Assembly (NCBI GenBank): GCA_023489025.1
Contig: JAMDCN010000041.1
Location: 1 to 22,327 of the forward strand
DNA from: Deltaproteobacteria bacterium
GTDB lineage: Bacteria; Desulfobacterota_E; Deferrimicrobia; Deferrimicrobiales; Deferrimicrobiaceae
DNA: 22,327 nt
Direction: 5' to 3'
Made by a program: the position numbers and the translations under genes
Shown: positions 14,869 to 21,643 of the stretch, piece by piece
Layout of the letters: each line of letters starts with the position of its first letter
How positions within the stretch are numbered: the stretch's first letter is position 1
Notes under the pieces: model-generated
The model's database searches: none
Told to the model about the DNA's origin: nothing
Seen by the model: the letters and a program-made list of their open reading frames with translations, nothing else

Positions 14869-15273
14869 ATGACATCCATTCGCAAGGCGGGTTGGTTCTT
14901 CATGCTGGCATGCGCGATGGCGGCCTGGACGGGGGTCCTGGGCTCGATCCGGGGGGAGGCGGTGGCGGGGATGATCGCCTCGCATGCCGCGGGCGACGGC
15001 GTCGTGCGGGGAGCGGACCTCGGGAAGGTCCAGTCGTTCCTCGAGAAGAAGATCGTCGCGCAGAAGCTCCGGGACTACGGCGTTTCGGCGGAAGAGGCGA
15101 TGGCGAAGGTCCGCTCGATGAGCGACCGGGACCTGCACCGCCTGGCGTCGCTGACCGACCGGGCGGCGGCGGGCGCGGACGACGGAATCGGCTTACTCAT
15201 CGCGGTCGCGGTCCTGATCATCCTCATCATCGTGATCTTCAAGCTCATGAACAAGGAAATCATCGTGCGTTGA
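14869..15273 (+). CDS. PA2779-like membrane protein (DUF6627-type)
   Basis: 134 aa, preceded by a long purine-rich ribosome binding site (AAGGAGGAGGG). An N-terminal hydrophobic segment (~8-27) is followed by a small helical domain with VQSFLEKKIVAQKLRDYGVS and AEEAMAKVRSMSDRDLHRLA, then a strongly hydrophobic C-terminal helix (IGLLIAVAVLIILIIVIFKL) and a short basic end. This is the layout of the PA2779 family, which is regularly found directly upstream of a PA2778-type cysteine peptidase, as here. It probably sits in the inner membrane with the helical domain outside. Its stop overlaps the next start (TTGA). Confidence 0.88.
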   Translation: MTSIRKAGWFFMLACAMAAWTGVLGSIRGEAVAGMIASHAAGDGVVRGADLGKVQSFLEKKIVAQKLRDYGVSAEEAMAKVRSMSDRDLHRLASLTDRAAAGADDGIGLLIAVAVLIILIIVIFKLMNKEIIVR

Positions 15274-15854
15274 CCGCGCAACGGTCTGCCGTGGGCGCCG
15301 CCCTCCTCCTGGGCGGCGCCCTTTTCGTTTTCGGGGGGTGCGCCTCCGGGACCGGGCCGGTCGCGCGCCCGGCCGGGGATGCCGGGCGCAGCCCGGCCTC
15401 CGCATCCTTCGTCATCCCCGGCGTGCCGTTCCTCCCGCAGGAGGAGGAGACGTGCGGGCCGTCTTCGCTCGCGATGCTCCTGCGGTTTTACGAGACCGGC
15501 GCGACAGTGGGCGAGCTCGTCCGGGAGACGAGGACTCCGGGCCTCGCCGGGACGTTCATCACCGACCTGGCGGCGGCCGCGCCGCGCCGGGGGTTTTCGG
15601 CGGAGATCGAGCCCCTCGACCTGCCGCGCCTCGAGAAACGGATCCGGACCGGGACGCCCGTGATCCTCCTCGTCGATCTCGGCGCGTGGGTCCTCTCCCG
15701 TCCCCACTACCTGCTGGCGTATGGCGTCACGGCCGACGGGATCGTCGCCCACTCCGGGCGGACGGCGGGGAAGGTCATCCCCTTCGGGACGCTCGACGCC
15801 CAGTGGGCGAAGATGGGCCGGCTCGCGCTGGTCGTGACGAGGAACCGGCGATGA
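15270..15854 (+). CDS. C39-like cysteine peptidase lipoprotein (PA2778-like, without TPR)
   Basis: 194 aa. The TTG start overlaps the previous stop; a GTG at 15291 is possible but would lose the basic residue of the signal peptide. Lipobox FGGC gives an acylated Cys at about 24. The peptidase C39-like domain begins at VPFLPQEEETCGPSSLAML, where the Cys in ETCGP is the likely nucleophile; RPHYLLAYGV contains the catalytic His, and HSG follows. PA2778 homologues often carry C-terminal TPRs in the same chain; here the TPR part is encoded by the next, overlapping gene. Substrate unknown; surface or periplasmic protein processing is likely. Confidence 0.9.
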   Translation: MTAQRSAVGAALLLGGALFVFGGCASGTGPVARPAGDAGRSPASASFVIPGVPFLPQEEETCGPSSLAMLLRFYETGATVGELVRETRTPGLAGTFITDLAAAAPRRGFSAEIEPLDLPRLEKRIRTGTPVILLVDLGAWVLSRPHYLLAYGVTADGIVAHSGRTAGKVIPFGTLDAQWAKMGRLALVVTRNRR

Positions 15855-16594
15855 ACCGCGAAGAGACTCGAAATAAGCCGGCCCGCGCTCGATGCATCCC
15901 CCCCCGCTGCCGCTCCGCTTGCTCCGGCGTCCTGCCTCCGCTGCGCTCCGCAGGCCGCTGCGGGGAACGCATCCGCGCGCGTCGGCCGGTTGCGTTTCTG
16001 TTCACGCTTGTTCTCCTCCTTGCGTTCGCCGGATGCGCGCGCATCCCGAAGATCATCGTTCTCAAGGACCCCCTGACCGCCCAGGAGCACCTTGCCCTCG
16101 GCGTCGCCTACGAGCAAAAGGGCGAGCTCGACCCGGCGCTCAAGGAGTACGACAAGGCGCTCGGGAAGGACCCGAAGTTCGTCCAGGCGCGGATCAACAG
16201 GGGCAACGTCTTCGTCCGGAAGAAGGAGTTCGGGGAGGCCCGCAAGGAGTATCTCCGCGCGCTCGACCTGTCGCCCGGGAACCCCGAGGCGACGAACAAC
16301 CTCGCCTGGGCGGCGATCGGCTCGGGAGACGCCGGCGGCCTCGCGGAGGCGGAAGCCCGGATGGGAAAGGTTCTCTCCGATCCCCGGAACCGGACGGCCG
16401 CGCTCCTGGACACGATGGGCGTCGTCCGGATGCGCCTGGACAAGCCGGCGGCGGCCGAAGAGGCGTTCGCGGAGGCGGAGCGCGCCTGCGGCCCCGGATG
16501 CCCCGAAGAGCAGCGCCGGGAGATCGCCGGCCACCGTCGAGAGCTGCGCTCCCGATTCCCTGCCGGGGGGCAGGGTCTTCCTCTGGTAAAATAA
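15851..16594 (+). CDS. TPR lipoprotein with a repeat-derived N-terminal extension
   Basis: 247 aa, ATG overlapping the preceding stop (ATGA). Residues ~9-46 (Cys/Arg-rich) are encoded by palindromic repeat copy B; the signal peptide core (VAFLFTLVLLLAFAGC) comes after it, with lipobox Cys62. No other ATG, GTG or TTG in this frame lies near the signal peptide, so the repeat appears to be translated. TPR units follow at ~77-180 (AQEHLALGVAYEQKGELDPA, ARINRGNVFVRKKEFGEA, ATNNLAWAAIGSGDAGG) and ~190-225. TPRs bind partner proteins; with the C39-like lipoprotein this likely rebuilds the two-domain PA2778 architecture. The stop codon overlaps the moaA -10 box. Confidence 0.88.
   Translation: MNREETRNKPARARCIPPRCRSACSGVLPPLRSAGRCGERIRARRPVAFLFTLVLLLAFAGCARIPKIIVLKDPLTAQEHLALGVAYEQKGELDPALKEYDKALGKDPKFVQARINRGNVFVRKKEFGEARKEYLRALDLSPGNPEATNNLAWAAIGSGDAGGLAEAEARMGKVLSDPRNRTAALLDTMGVVRMRLDKPAAAEEAFAEAERACGPGCPEEQRREIAGHRRELRSRFPAGGQGLPLVK
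15876..15988. repeat. Palindromic repeat, copy B (inside the TPR lipoprotein gene)
   Basis: Core 15891-15973 is bounded by inverted ends GATGCATCC(C)nCCGCTGC and GCTGCGGGGAACGCATC, the reverse orientation of copy A at 5622-5785. Flanking similarity reaches about 15 bases on each side. The centre differs from copy A in sequence and is shorter by about 20 bases. It lies in frame within the N-terminal region of the lipoprotein and contains no stop codon in that frame. Confidence 0.75.
16587..16592 (+). promoter_or_regulatory. -10 box TAAAAT, 7 nt before the moaA ATG
   Basis: TAAAAT overlaps the TAA stop of the TPR gene and ends 7 nt before ATG 16600, which would place the transcription start on the A of the start codon. 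No Shine-Dalgarno and no convincing -35 are seen. Confidence 0.5.
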
Positions 16595-16599
16595 CACCG

Positions 16600-17571
16600 A
16601 TGCTTCTCGATCCCTTCGGACGTCGGGTCGACTACCTCCGGCTCTCGATCACGGACCGGTGCAACCTTCGGTGCGTCTACTGCATGCCGCCGCAGGGGAT
16701 CCCGCTCAAGCCCGCCGGCGAGATCCTGACGTACGAGGAGCTGCTGCGGGCCGTGCGCGTCGCCGTCGGCCTCGGGGTCCGGAAGGTGCGCGTGACCGGC
16801 GGGGAGCCGCTCGTCCGGGGCGGCGTGGTGGAGTTCATCGGGCGGCTGGCGGAGATCCGCGGGATCGCCGACCTGGCGCTCACGACGAACGGCATCGCGC
16901 TCGAGGAGATGGCCCGGCCGCTCAAGGAGGCGGGGCTTTCGCGCGTCAACGTGAGCCTCGACACGATCCGCCGCGACCGGTACGCCGAGATCACGCGGCG
17001 CGACCTGCTGCCGGACGTCCTCGCCGGGGTCGACGCGGCGCTGCGCGCGGGGCTTCATCCCCTCAAGATCAACGTCGTTCTCCTCCACGGGCTTTTGCCG
17101 GACGAGGTCGACGAGTTCCTCGCGATGGCGGCGGGAACCCCCGTGGAAGTCCGGTTCATCGAGCGGATGCCGGTCGGATGCCTCCCCTCCGGCGGGTACG
17201 TCTCCGCGGAGGGGATCCGGCGCCGGATCCGGTCTCTCCCCGGCGTCCGCGAGACGGAGGACGGGCACTCCGCCGCCGTCCTGTACGAGGCGCCGGGGTA
17301 CCGCGGGAAGCTCGGGATCATCTCCCCGATCTCCCGGAAGTTCTGCGCCCGCTGCAACCGCCTCCGCATCACCGCCGACGGGCGGCTCCGCAACTGTCTG
17401 TTCGCTTCCCGGACGCTCGACCTCCGGAAGGTCCTGCGGGAGGAGGGGGGAGACCGGGCGGTGGCCGACCTGTTCCGCCGGGCGGTGGCCGCCAAGCCGG
17501 AAGGACACGACCTCGATGCGGAGGCCGGCCGCGGGTCGGTGGCCGAGCCGATGTCGCGCGTCGGCGGGTAG
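16600..17571 (+). CDS. moaA: GTP 3',8-cyclase MoaA (molybdenum cofactor biosynthesis)
   Basis: 323-aa radical SAM enzyme that converts GTP to 3',8-cyclo-dihydro-GTP in the first step of molybdopterin synthesis. The SAM cluster is bound by Cys21, Cys25 and Cys28 (CNLRCVYC); TGGEP is the SAM-binding motif. The second 4Fe-4S cluster that holds GTP is bound by Cys249, Cys252 and Cys266 (CxxCx13C). The chain ends in Gly-Gly, the conserved C-terminal tail that reaches the active site, so the gene is complete. No other moa/moe gene is in the window. Presence of MoaA implies molybdo- or tungsto-enzymes elsewhere. The ATG lacks a ribosome binding site and lies just after a -10-like box. Confidence 0.97.
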   Translation: MLLDPFGRRVDYLRLSITDRCNLRCVYCMPPQGIPLKPAGEILTYEELLRAVRVAVGLGVRKVRVTGGEPLVRGGVVEFIGRLAEIRGIADLALTTNGIALEEMARPLKEAGLSRVNVSLDTIRRDRYAEITRRDLLPDVLAGVDAALRAGLHPLKINVVLLHGLLPDEVDEFLAMAAGTPVEVRFIERMPVGCLPSGGYVSAEGIRRRIRSLPGVRETEDGHSAAVLYEAPGYRGKLGIISPISRKFCARCNRLRITADGRLRNCLFASRTLDLRKVLREEGGDRAVADLFRRAVAAKPEGHDLDAEAGRGSVAEPMSRVGG

Positions 17572-17613
17572 CGGGGCGCGAAGGCCCCCATCCCTGCCCC
17601 GAAGGAGCGGACG

Positions 17614-18579
17614 CTGATCCTTTCCGTCCACCCGGACCTCCGGTTCCACAACTACGGGACATTCCTGCGCGCCCGCTTCGGCGGCCCCGTCGCCCGGATC
17701 GGCGTGGACGGCGGGTTCACATGCCCGAATCGGGACGGCACCCGCGGGACCGGCGGCTGCCTCTACTGCAACAACGACTCCTTCACGCCGGGGATCCTCT
17801 TTCCCGGCCTGCCGGTGGACGAGCAGGTGCGCCGGACGATCGCGGCGCCCGGCCGTCACCGGGCCTTCCGCCGCCTGCTGGCCTATTTCCAGCGCTTCAG
17901 CAACAGCTATGCGAGCCCGGATGAGCTCGACCGGAAATACCGCGCCGCCTTCTGCCACCCCGATGTCGTGGGGATCGTCGTGGGGACCCGGCCCGATTGT
18001 CTGGGCCCGGCGGTCCTCGACGTGCTCGAGGCGATCGCGCGGGAGCATTACGTCTCCGTCGAGGTCGGCCTCCAGTCGATCTCGGACGAGGTCCTCTCCG
18101 CCGTCAACCGGGGACACACGGTGGACGAGTTCGCCGCGGCGGTCCGGGCGCTGCGGGCGCGCGGCATCGACGTGGGCGTCCACCTGATCTACGGCCTGCC
18201 GGGGGACATGCGGGAGAATTTCCTTGCCGCCGCCCCCTTCCTGTCCGACCTTGACGTCCAGGGGGTGAAGCTCCACCATTTCCACGTGGTGCGGGGGAGC
18301 GGGTACGAGGGACCCTGGCGGGCGGGGGCGATCCGGGTCCCCGAGTACGCGGAGTACCTGTCCGCCTGCGTGGAGTTCCTCGCGCGCCTGTCCCCCGATG
18401 TGGCGATTCTCAGGCTGATGGGGACGGCACCCGACGATGTGCTCCTGGCGCCGAAGTGGGAGAAGGGGAGCCGCGACATGGCGCGCGACGTCGCCGCCGA
18501 ATTGCTCCGCCGCGGCATCGTCCAGGGATCGCTTCGGCGTGAGGACCGCGGCGGGCCGTTGGAACCGCCGGGAGCATAA
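17614..18579 (+). CDS. TIGR01212/YhcC-like radical SAM protein, probable CTG start
   Basis: 321 aa from the proposed CTG. The cluster motif is CPNRDGTRGTGGCLYC, characteristic of the YhcC/TIGR01212 group, followed by NNDSFTPG. Further family blocks are VGLQSISDEVLSAVNRGH, VHLIYGLPGDM and VKLHHFHVVRGSGYE. The first ordinary start (GTG 17704) would begin only four residues before the cluster-loop region and drop the conserved RFHNYGTFLRARFG block seen in homologues as an RYG-type motif. Between the moaA stop and 17704 no in-frame ATG, GTG or TTG exists; CTG 17614 has GGAG 6 nt upstream. The resulting length fits E. coli YhcC (about 309 aa). Reaction is unknown; a role in tRNA or cofactor modification is often suspected. 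Confidence 0.88.
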   Translation: MILSVHPDLRFHNYGTFLRARFGGPVARIGVDGGFTCPNRDGTRGTGGCLYCNNDSFTPGILFPGLPVDEQVRRTIAAPGRHRAFRRLLAYFQRFSNSYASPDELDRKYRAAFCHPDVVGIVVGTRPDCLGPAVLDVLEAIAREHYVSVEVGLQSISDEVLSAVNRGHTVDEFAAAVRALRARGIDVGVHLIYGLPGDMRENFLAAAPFLSDLDVQGVKLHHFHVVRGSGYEGPWRAGAIRVPEYAEYLSACVEFLARLSPDVAILRLMGTAPDDVLLAPKWEKGSRDMARDVAAELLRRGIVQGSLRREDRGGPLEPPGA

Positions 18580-18592
18580 GGGAGGTTGTGCG

Positions 18593-19093
18593 ATGGACAC
18601 GGAGAAGGAATACCTTCCGCACTCCACGGGTTGTTTCCTGTGCGGCGAGGGAAACGCCTGCGGGGTGCGGACGCGGTTCTTCGTGGAGGGCGACGCGGTG
18701 CGGGCGCGTCTTGCCCTTCCCCGGCATGTCAACGGATACAGGAACGTCGCGCACGGCGGGGTCTTGGCGGCGCTCCTCGACGAGTCGATCGGATGGGCGG
18801 CGACCGTCTTCGGGCGGAAGCACCCGATGTACCTCACGGGGGAGCTGACGGTGAAATTTCTCGCGCCGGTCCCGGTGGGCGAGGAGATCGAGATCGCAAG
18901 CCGCCTCGTCCGCGACGCCGGCCGGATCGCCTTCGGCGAGGGGGAACTGTCGTGCGGAGGGAAGGTCTGCGTCCGGGCGACCGGCAAGTTCTTCCCCATG
19001 AGTCGCGAGGAGACGCGGGCCGTGATCCCGTACCTCAAGTTCGGGAACTGCCGGAAGTACCGGGCCCTGTTCGAGGAAAGCGCGGAGGACTGA
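18593..19093 (+). CDS. PaaI-like hotdog-fold thioesterase
   Basis: 166 aa; GGGAGG 9 nt before the ATG. The hotdog-fold hallmark HGGVLAALLDESIGWAA (about residues 57-73) supplies the catalytic Asp/Glu helix, and LTGELTVKFLAPVPVGEEIEI is the following strand pair. The N-terminus CFLCGEGNACGVRTRFF is of the 4HBT/PaaI type with three Cys, as in many deltaproteobacterial members. It should hydrolyse an acyl-CoA thioester; chain specificity cannot be predicted. It lies 13 nt after the radical SAM gene and 3 nt before the flavoprotein gene, suggesting one transcript. Confidence 0.92.
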   Translation: MDTEKEYLPHSTGCFLCGEGNACGVRTRFFVEGDAVRARLALPRHVNGYRNVAHGGVLAALLDESIGWAATVFGRKHPMYLTGELTVKFLAPVPVGEEIEIASRLVRDAGRIAFGEGELSCGGKVCVRATGKFFPMSREETRAVIPYLKFGNCRKYRALFEESAED

Positions 19094-19096
19094 ACG

Positions 19097-19918
19097 ATGA
19101 AGCGTGTCCTGGGAGTCATCGGGTCCCCGCGGAAGATGGGGAACTGCGAGCTGATCGTCAAGGAGATCGCGTCGCGCTTGCCGGAGCCGGCCCGGCTCGT
19201 CATGGTCCGGCTCGTGGGAAAGGACATCCGCCCCTGCCGGGCCTGTTATCGCTGCCTGACCGGGGCCTGCCCGATCGAGGATGATTTCGGGAAGGTCCTT
19301 ACGGCGGTCCTTTCCGCCGACGGGGTGATCGTCGCCGCGCCCGCCTACCTCCATGGTGCGAACGGCTCCATCCAGCGGTTCCTCGACCGGGGGCTCCGGT
19401 TCTACCGGCACATCGACGTGCTGGAGAGGAAGCCGGCCGTGGCGGTGGCCACGGCCGGGATGGAGGACGGGGAGGGGTTCGCCCTGATGGCGGTCGAGAA
19501 CCTCGTTCGCGGGATGGGGATGACGCTCAAGGACCGGGCGCTGATCCGGGCCGCGCTCCCGGGAGAGGCGCTTCTCTCGGAGGACGGGAAGGCGGCCGCC
19601 GCCCGGATGGCCGCCGCGCTCTTTTCGCCCGGGGCCTTTCGGAGCGAGGGGCCCTCCTGCACCGAGTGCGGCGGGACCTACTTCGAGTTCCGGGGGAAAA
19701 ACCGCGTCTATTGCCTGCTGTGCGGCGGGTCGGGGACGATCTCGGCCGACGGGGAGTCGGTGCGGGTCGAGACGCGGGGCCCCGCGCACGCTTGGCGGGC
19801 CGGGGAGGCCCGGAAGAGCCACGGCGACTGGCTCGTCATGATGAAGGAGCGGTATCTCCGCGAACGGGAGCGGCTGAAGGAGGTCGCGCGGGTCCATGCC
19901 GGGGGGGAATTCATCTGA
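19097..19918 (+). CDS. Flavodoxin-fold NAD(P)H-dependent FMN reductase/iron-sulfur-flavoprotein-like, with C-terminal zinc ribbon
   Basis: 273 aa. The N-terminal flavodoxin-like domain starts with GVIGSPRKMGNCE, the FMN phosphate loop (GSPRxxGN), and continues with PCRACYRCLTGACPIEDDF, the four-Cys motif seen in iron-sulfur flavoprotein (Isf)-like oxidoreductases. SADGVIVAAPAYLHGANGSIQRFLDR is the second FMN-binding part. After ~175 residues comes an added domain with CTECGG and CLLCGG, a likely four-Cys zinc ribbon, then a helical tail with the repeated RER pattern. Isf-like proteins transfer electrons from ferredoxin or NAD(P)H; the added ribbon is uncommon. The C-terminal tail may contact a partner. 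Confidence 0.9.
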   Translation: MKRVLGVIGSPRKMGNCELIVKEIASRLPEPARLVMVRLVGKDIRPCRACYRCLTGACPIEDDFGKVLTAVLSADGVIVAAPAYLHGANGSIQRFLDRGLRFYRHIDVLERKPAVAVATAGMEDGEGFALMAVENLVRGMGMTLKDRALIRAALPGEALLSEDGKAAAARMAAALFSPGAFRSEGPSCTECGGTYFEFRGKNRVYCLLCGGSGTISADGESVRVETRGPAHAWRAGEARKSHGDWLVMMKERYLRERERLKEVARVHAGGEFI

Positions 19919-19948
19919 ATCCCCGCTGAGCGGCGATTTTGGGCTTCG

Positions 19949-19977
19949 TTGCCGGGTCTGTCGGCCTGCGTTATAGT
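19949..19977 (+). promoter_or_regulatory. Sigma-70-type promoter
   Basis: TTGCCG (19949-19954) and TATAGT (19972-19977) are separated by exactly 17 nt. It lies in the gap after the flavoprotein gene and in front of the DUF948/YtxH pair, giving a leader of about 60 nt. Confidence 0.7.
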
Positions 19978-19988
19978 ATTCCTGAAAG

Positions 19989-20005
19989 GCGCAACGGAAT
20001 TGCGC
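19989..20005 (+). other. Hairpin in the 5' leader
   Basis: Perfect 6-bp stem GCGCAA/TTGCGC with a 5-nt loop a few bases after the predicted transcription start. It could protect the 5' end of the mRNA or bind a regulator. Confidence 0.45.
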
Positions 20006-20044
20006 ATCCAGCCATCTGTCAATTGAGCGATCGGGAGGTTCGGG

Positions 20045-20443
20045 GTGGACGGCCAGATGCTCCTGTTTGCGGCGATGGCCCTGGCGGTGATCGCGCTGGC
20101 CGTCGTCCTGATCCTGTTTGTCCTGCGGCTGCGCCGGACGGTGACGACGCTGGAACTGCGGCTCACCGAGTCGCTGCGGCAGCTCGAGATGACGGCTGAG
20201 GATTTGCGGAAGACGAACGCGGTCGTGCGGGAGATCCTGGAGCACGCCCGGAAGAGCGCGGCGAACGTGGAGTACGTGACGGAAGGGGTAAGGGGGCTCC
20301 GGAAGGGGCTCGACGCCGCCACGTCGGTCGTCGATTTCGCCGTCGTCCCCGTCTTGGGGAACGTCGCGGCCGTTCTCGCCGGGGCGAAGGCGGCCGTTTC
20401 GCACGTGGTGAACCGATTTTTCGCGAAAGGAGAGCGGCCATGA
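20045..20443 (+). CDS. DUF948-like membrane protein
   Basis: 132 aa, GTG start with GGGAGG upstream. One N-terminal transmembrane helix (~5-28) is followed by a basic turn (RLRRTV) and a long heptad-rich coiled coil (~32-85: LELRLTESLRQLEMTAEDL), then a hydrophobic/Gly-Ala segment (~93-120) and a basic end. This order fits the DUF948 family of small membrane-attached coiled-coil proteins often paired with YtxH, as here. Function unknown; general stress or envelope maintenance is the usual association. Its stop overlaps the next ATG (ATGA). Confidence 0.85.
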   Translation: MDGQMLLFAAMALAVIALAVVLILFVLRLRRTVTTLELRLTESLRQLEMTAEDLRKTNAVVREILEHARKSAANVEYVTEGVRGLRKGLDAATSVVDFAVVPVLGNVAAVLAGAKAAVSHVVNRFFAKGERP

Positions 20444-20736
20444 GCGAGGAGAGGTGCTGTTCGGGCGGCGTGATCATGGCGTTTCTGGCGGGCGGACTGA
20501 TCGGGGCCGGCCTGGCGCTGCTCTACGCTCCCTACTCCGGGAAGGAGACGCGGGGGAAAATCACCGGGCTGACCGGCGACCTGAAGGCCAAGACCGAGGG
20601 CTGGACGACGGACCTCAAGACGAAGGTGGAGTCGTTCATCGAGGAGCAGCAGGCGATCATCAAGGCCGCCTACGACGCCGGCCGCGAGGCGATGGAGAAA
20701 GAGAAGGCGAAGTTCGCGCCGAAGCCCGCCGAATGA
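20440..20736 (+). CDS. YtxH domain protein
   Basis: 98 aa. The N-terminal helix (VIMAFLAGGLIGAGLALLYAPYSG) ends in the typical YtxH motif LLYAPYSGKETR, where basic residues mark the cytoplasmic edge. The remainder is an amphipathic charged helix (~45-90) with Lys/Glu pairs and ends in KFAPKPAE. Cys6 and Cys7 precede the helix. YtxH proteins are small membrane proteins linked to general stress in Bacillus; their molecular role is unclear. Coupled to the DUF948-like gene by a 4-nt overlap. Confidence 0.9.
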   Translation: MSEERCCSGGVIMAFLAGGLIGAGLALLYAPYSGKETRGKITGLTGDLKAKTEGWTTDLKTKVESFIEEQQAIIKAAYDAGREAMEKEKAKFAPKPAE

Positions 20737-20776
20737 CCGGCCCCGGCCGGCGCGGCGGGACATCGGGGAATCGGCT
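20737..20776. other. Short gap between convergent genes
   Basis: 40 bp between the YtxH stop and the permease stop. A CCGGC-CCCG-GCCGG hairpin (near 20738-20751) lies here but no T-run follows on either strand, so termination is not proven. Confidence 0.4.
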
Positions 20777-21643
20777 TCAGACCGCCCGGCCGCGCAGCGG
20801 GCCGGCCGCGGCGCTGACGGCGAAGAACGCCGCCGCGAAAAGGACGATCGTGGCTCCCGTGGCCGTGTCGAGGGAGAAGGAGGCGGCGGTCCCGAGGAGC
20901 CCGGAGAGAAGGGCGGTCGCCACGGCGATCCAGAAGGCTTCGACCGTCCCCCGCGCCACGTTGCGCGCCGTCGCCGCGGGGATGACGAGGAGCGCGGTGA
21001 CGAGGAGGATCCCCACCGCCCGGATCGCCGTCGTCACGACGAGCGCCACGACGAGGCAGAACGACGCCTCGACGGCGCGGGCCCGCACGCCCAGGGTGCG
21101 GGCGAGCCCCTCGTTCGCCGACAGCAGCATGATCCGGTTGAACGCGAGATACAGGTAGGTCCCGACCCCCCCCGCGAGCGCCCCCATCCAGAGAACCTCG
21201 GCGTCCGAGACGGCCAGCAGGTCGCCGTAGAGGTACGCCTGCAGGTTCCGGGTCAACCCCTTCTGCGCGCTGATGATCGCGATGCCGAGGGCGACGACCG
21301 TCGAGAAGAAGACGCCGATGACGGTGTCCGGGGAGAGTTCCGTCCGGCCCTTGACCAGGGTGATCGCGTAGGCGACGAAGAGGCCGAACGCGACCATCGT
21401 GCCCAGGGGGTGGATCCCGAGGAGGACTCCCAGCGCGATCCCGGTGAAGGCCGAGTGCCCGATGGCGTCGGAGAAGAACGCCATCCGGAACTGGACGAGG
21501 GGCACGCCGACGGCGGCCGCGGTCGGGGCGACGAGGAGCGTGGCGAGGATCGCCCGCTTCATGAAAAGCGGCTCCGCGAACGCGAACGGCAGCATCCTGC
21601 CGATCGCCGCGTAGAGCGGGAGGAGAAGGGTCTCGGCCGTCAT
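20777..21643 (-). CDS. Zinc/manganese-type ABC transporter permease (ZnuB/ABC-3 family)
   Basis: 288 aa with about eight or nine hydrophobic segments. The ABC-3 family features are visible: MKRAILATLLVAPTAAAVGV near the start, the conserved DAIGHSAFTGIALGVLLG segment, VIGVFFSTVVALGI, and the terminal VGILLVTALLVIPAATA, followed by two further helices. It forms the membrane channel for metal uptake together with the ATPase encoded just upstream on the same strand. The start ATG overlaps the ATPase stop codon (ATGA). The substrate-binding lipoprotein and any Zur- or Mn-responsive operator would lie outside the window. Confidence 0.95.
   Translation of the reverse strand: MTAETLLLPLYAAIGRMLPFAFAEPLFMKRAILATLLVAPTAAAVGVPLVQFRMAFFSDAIGHSAFTGIALGVLLGIHPLGTMVAFGLFVAYAITLVKGRTELSPDTVIGVFFSTVVALGIAIISAQKGLTRNLQAYLYGDLLAVSDAEVLWMGALAGGVGTYLYLAFNRIMLLSANEGLARTLGVRARAVEASFCLVVALVVTTAIRAVGILLVTALLVIPAATARNVARGTVEAFWIAVATALLSGLLGTAASFSLDTATGATIVLFAAAFFAVSAAAGPLRGRAV

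Noticed and set aside
16600..18579. MoaA-radical SAM fusion by TAG read-through, since both are in the same frame
   Set aside because: MoaA ends with its conserved Gly-Gly tail directly before TAG, and a ribosome binding site lies before the second gene, so two separate proteins are more likely.
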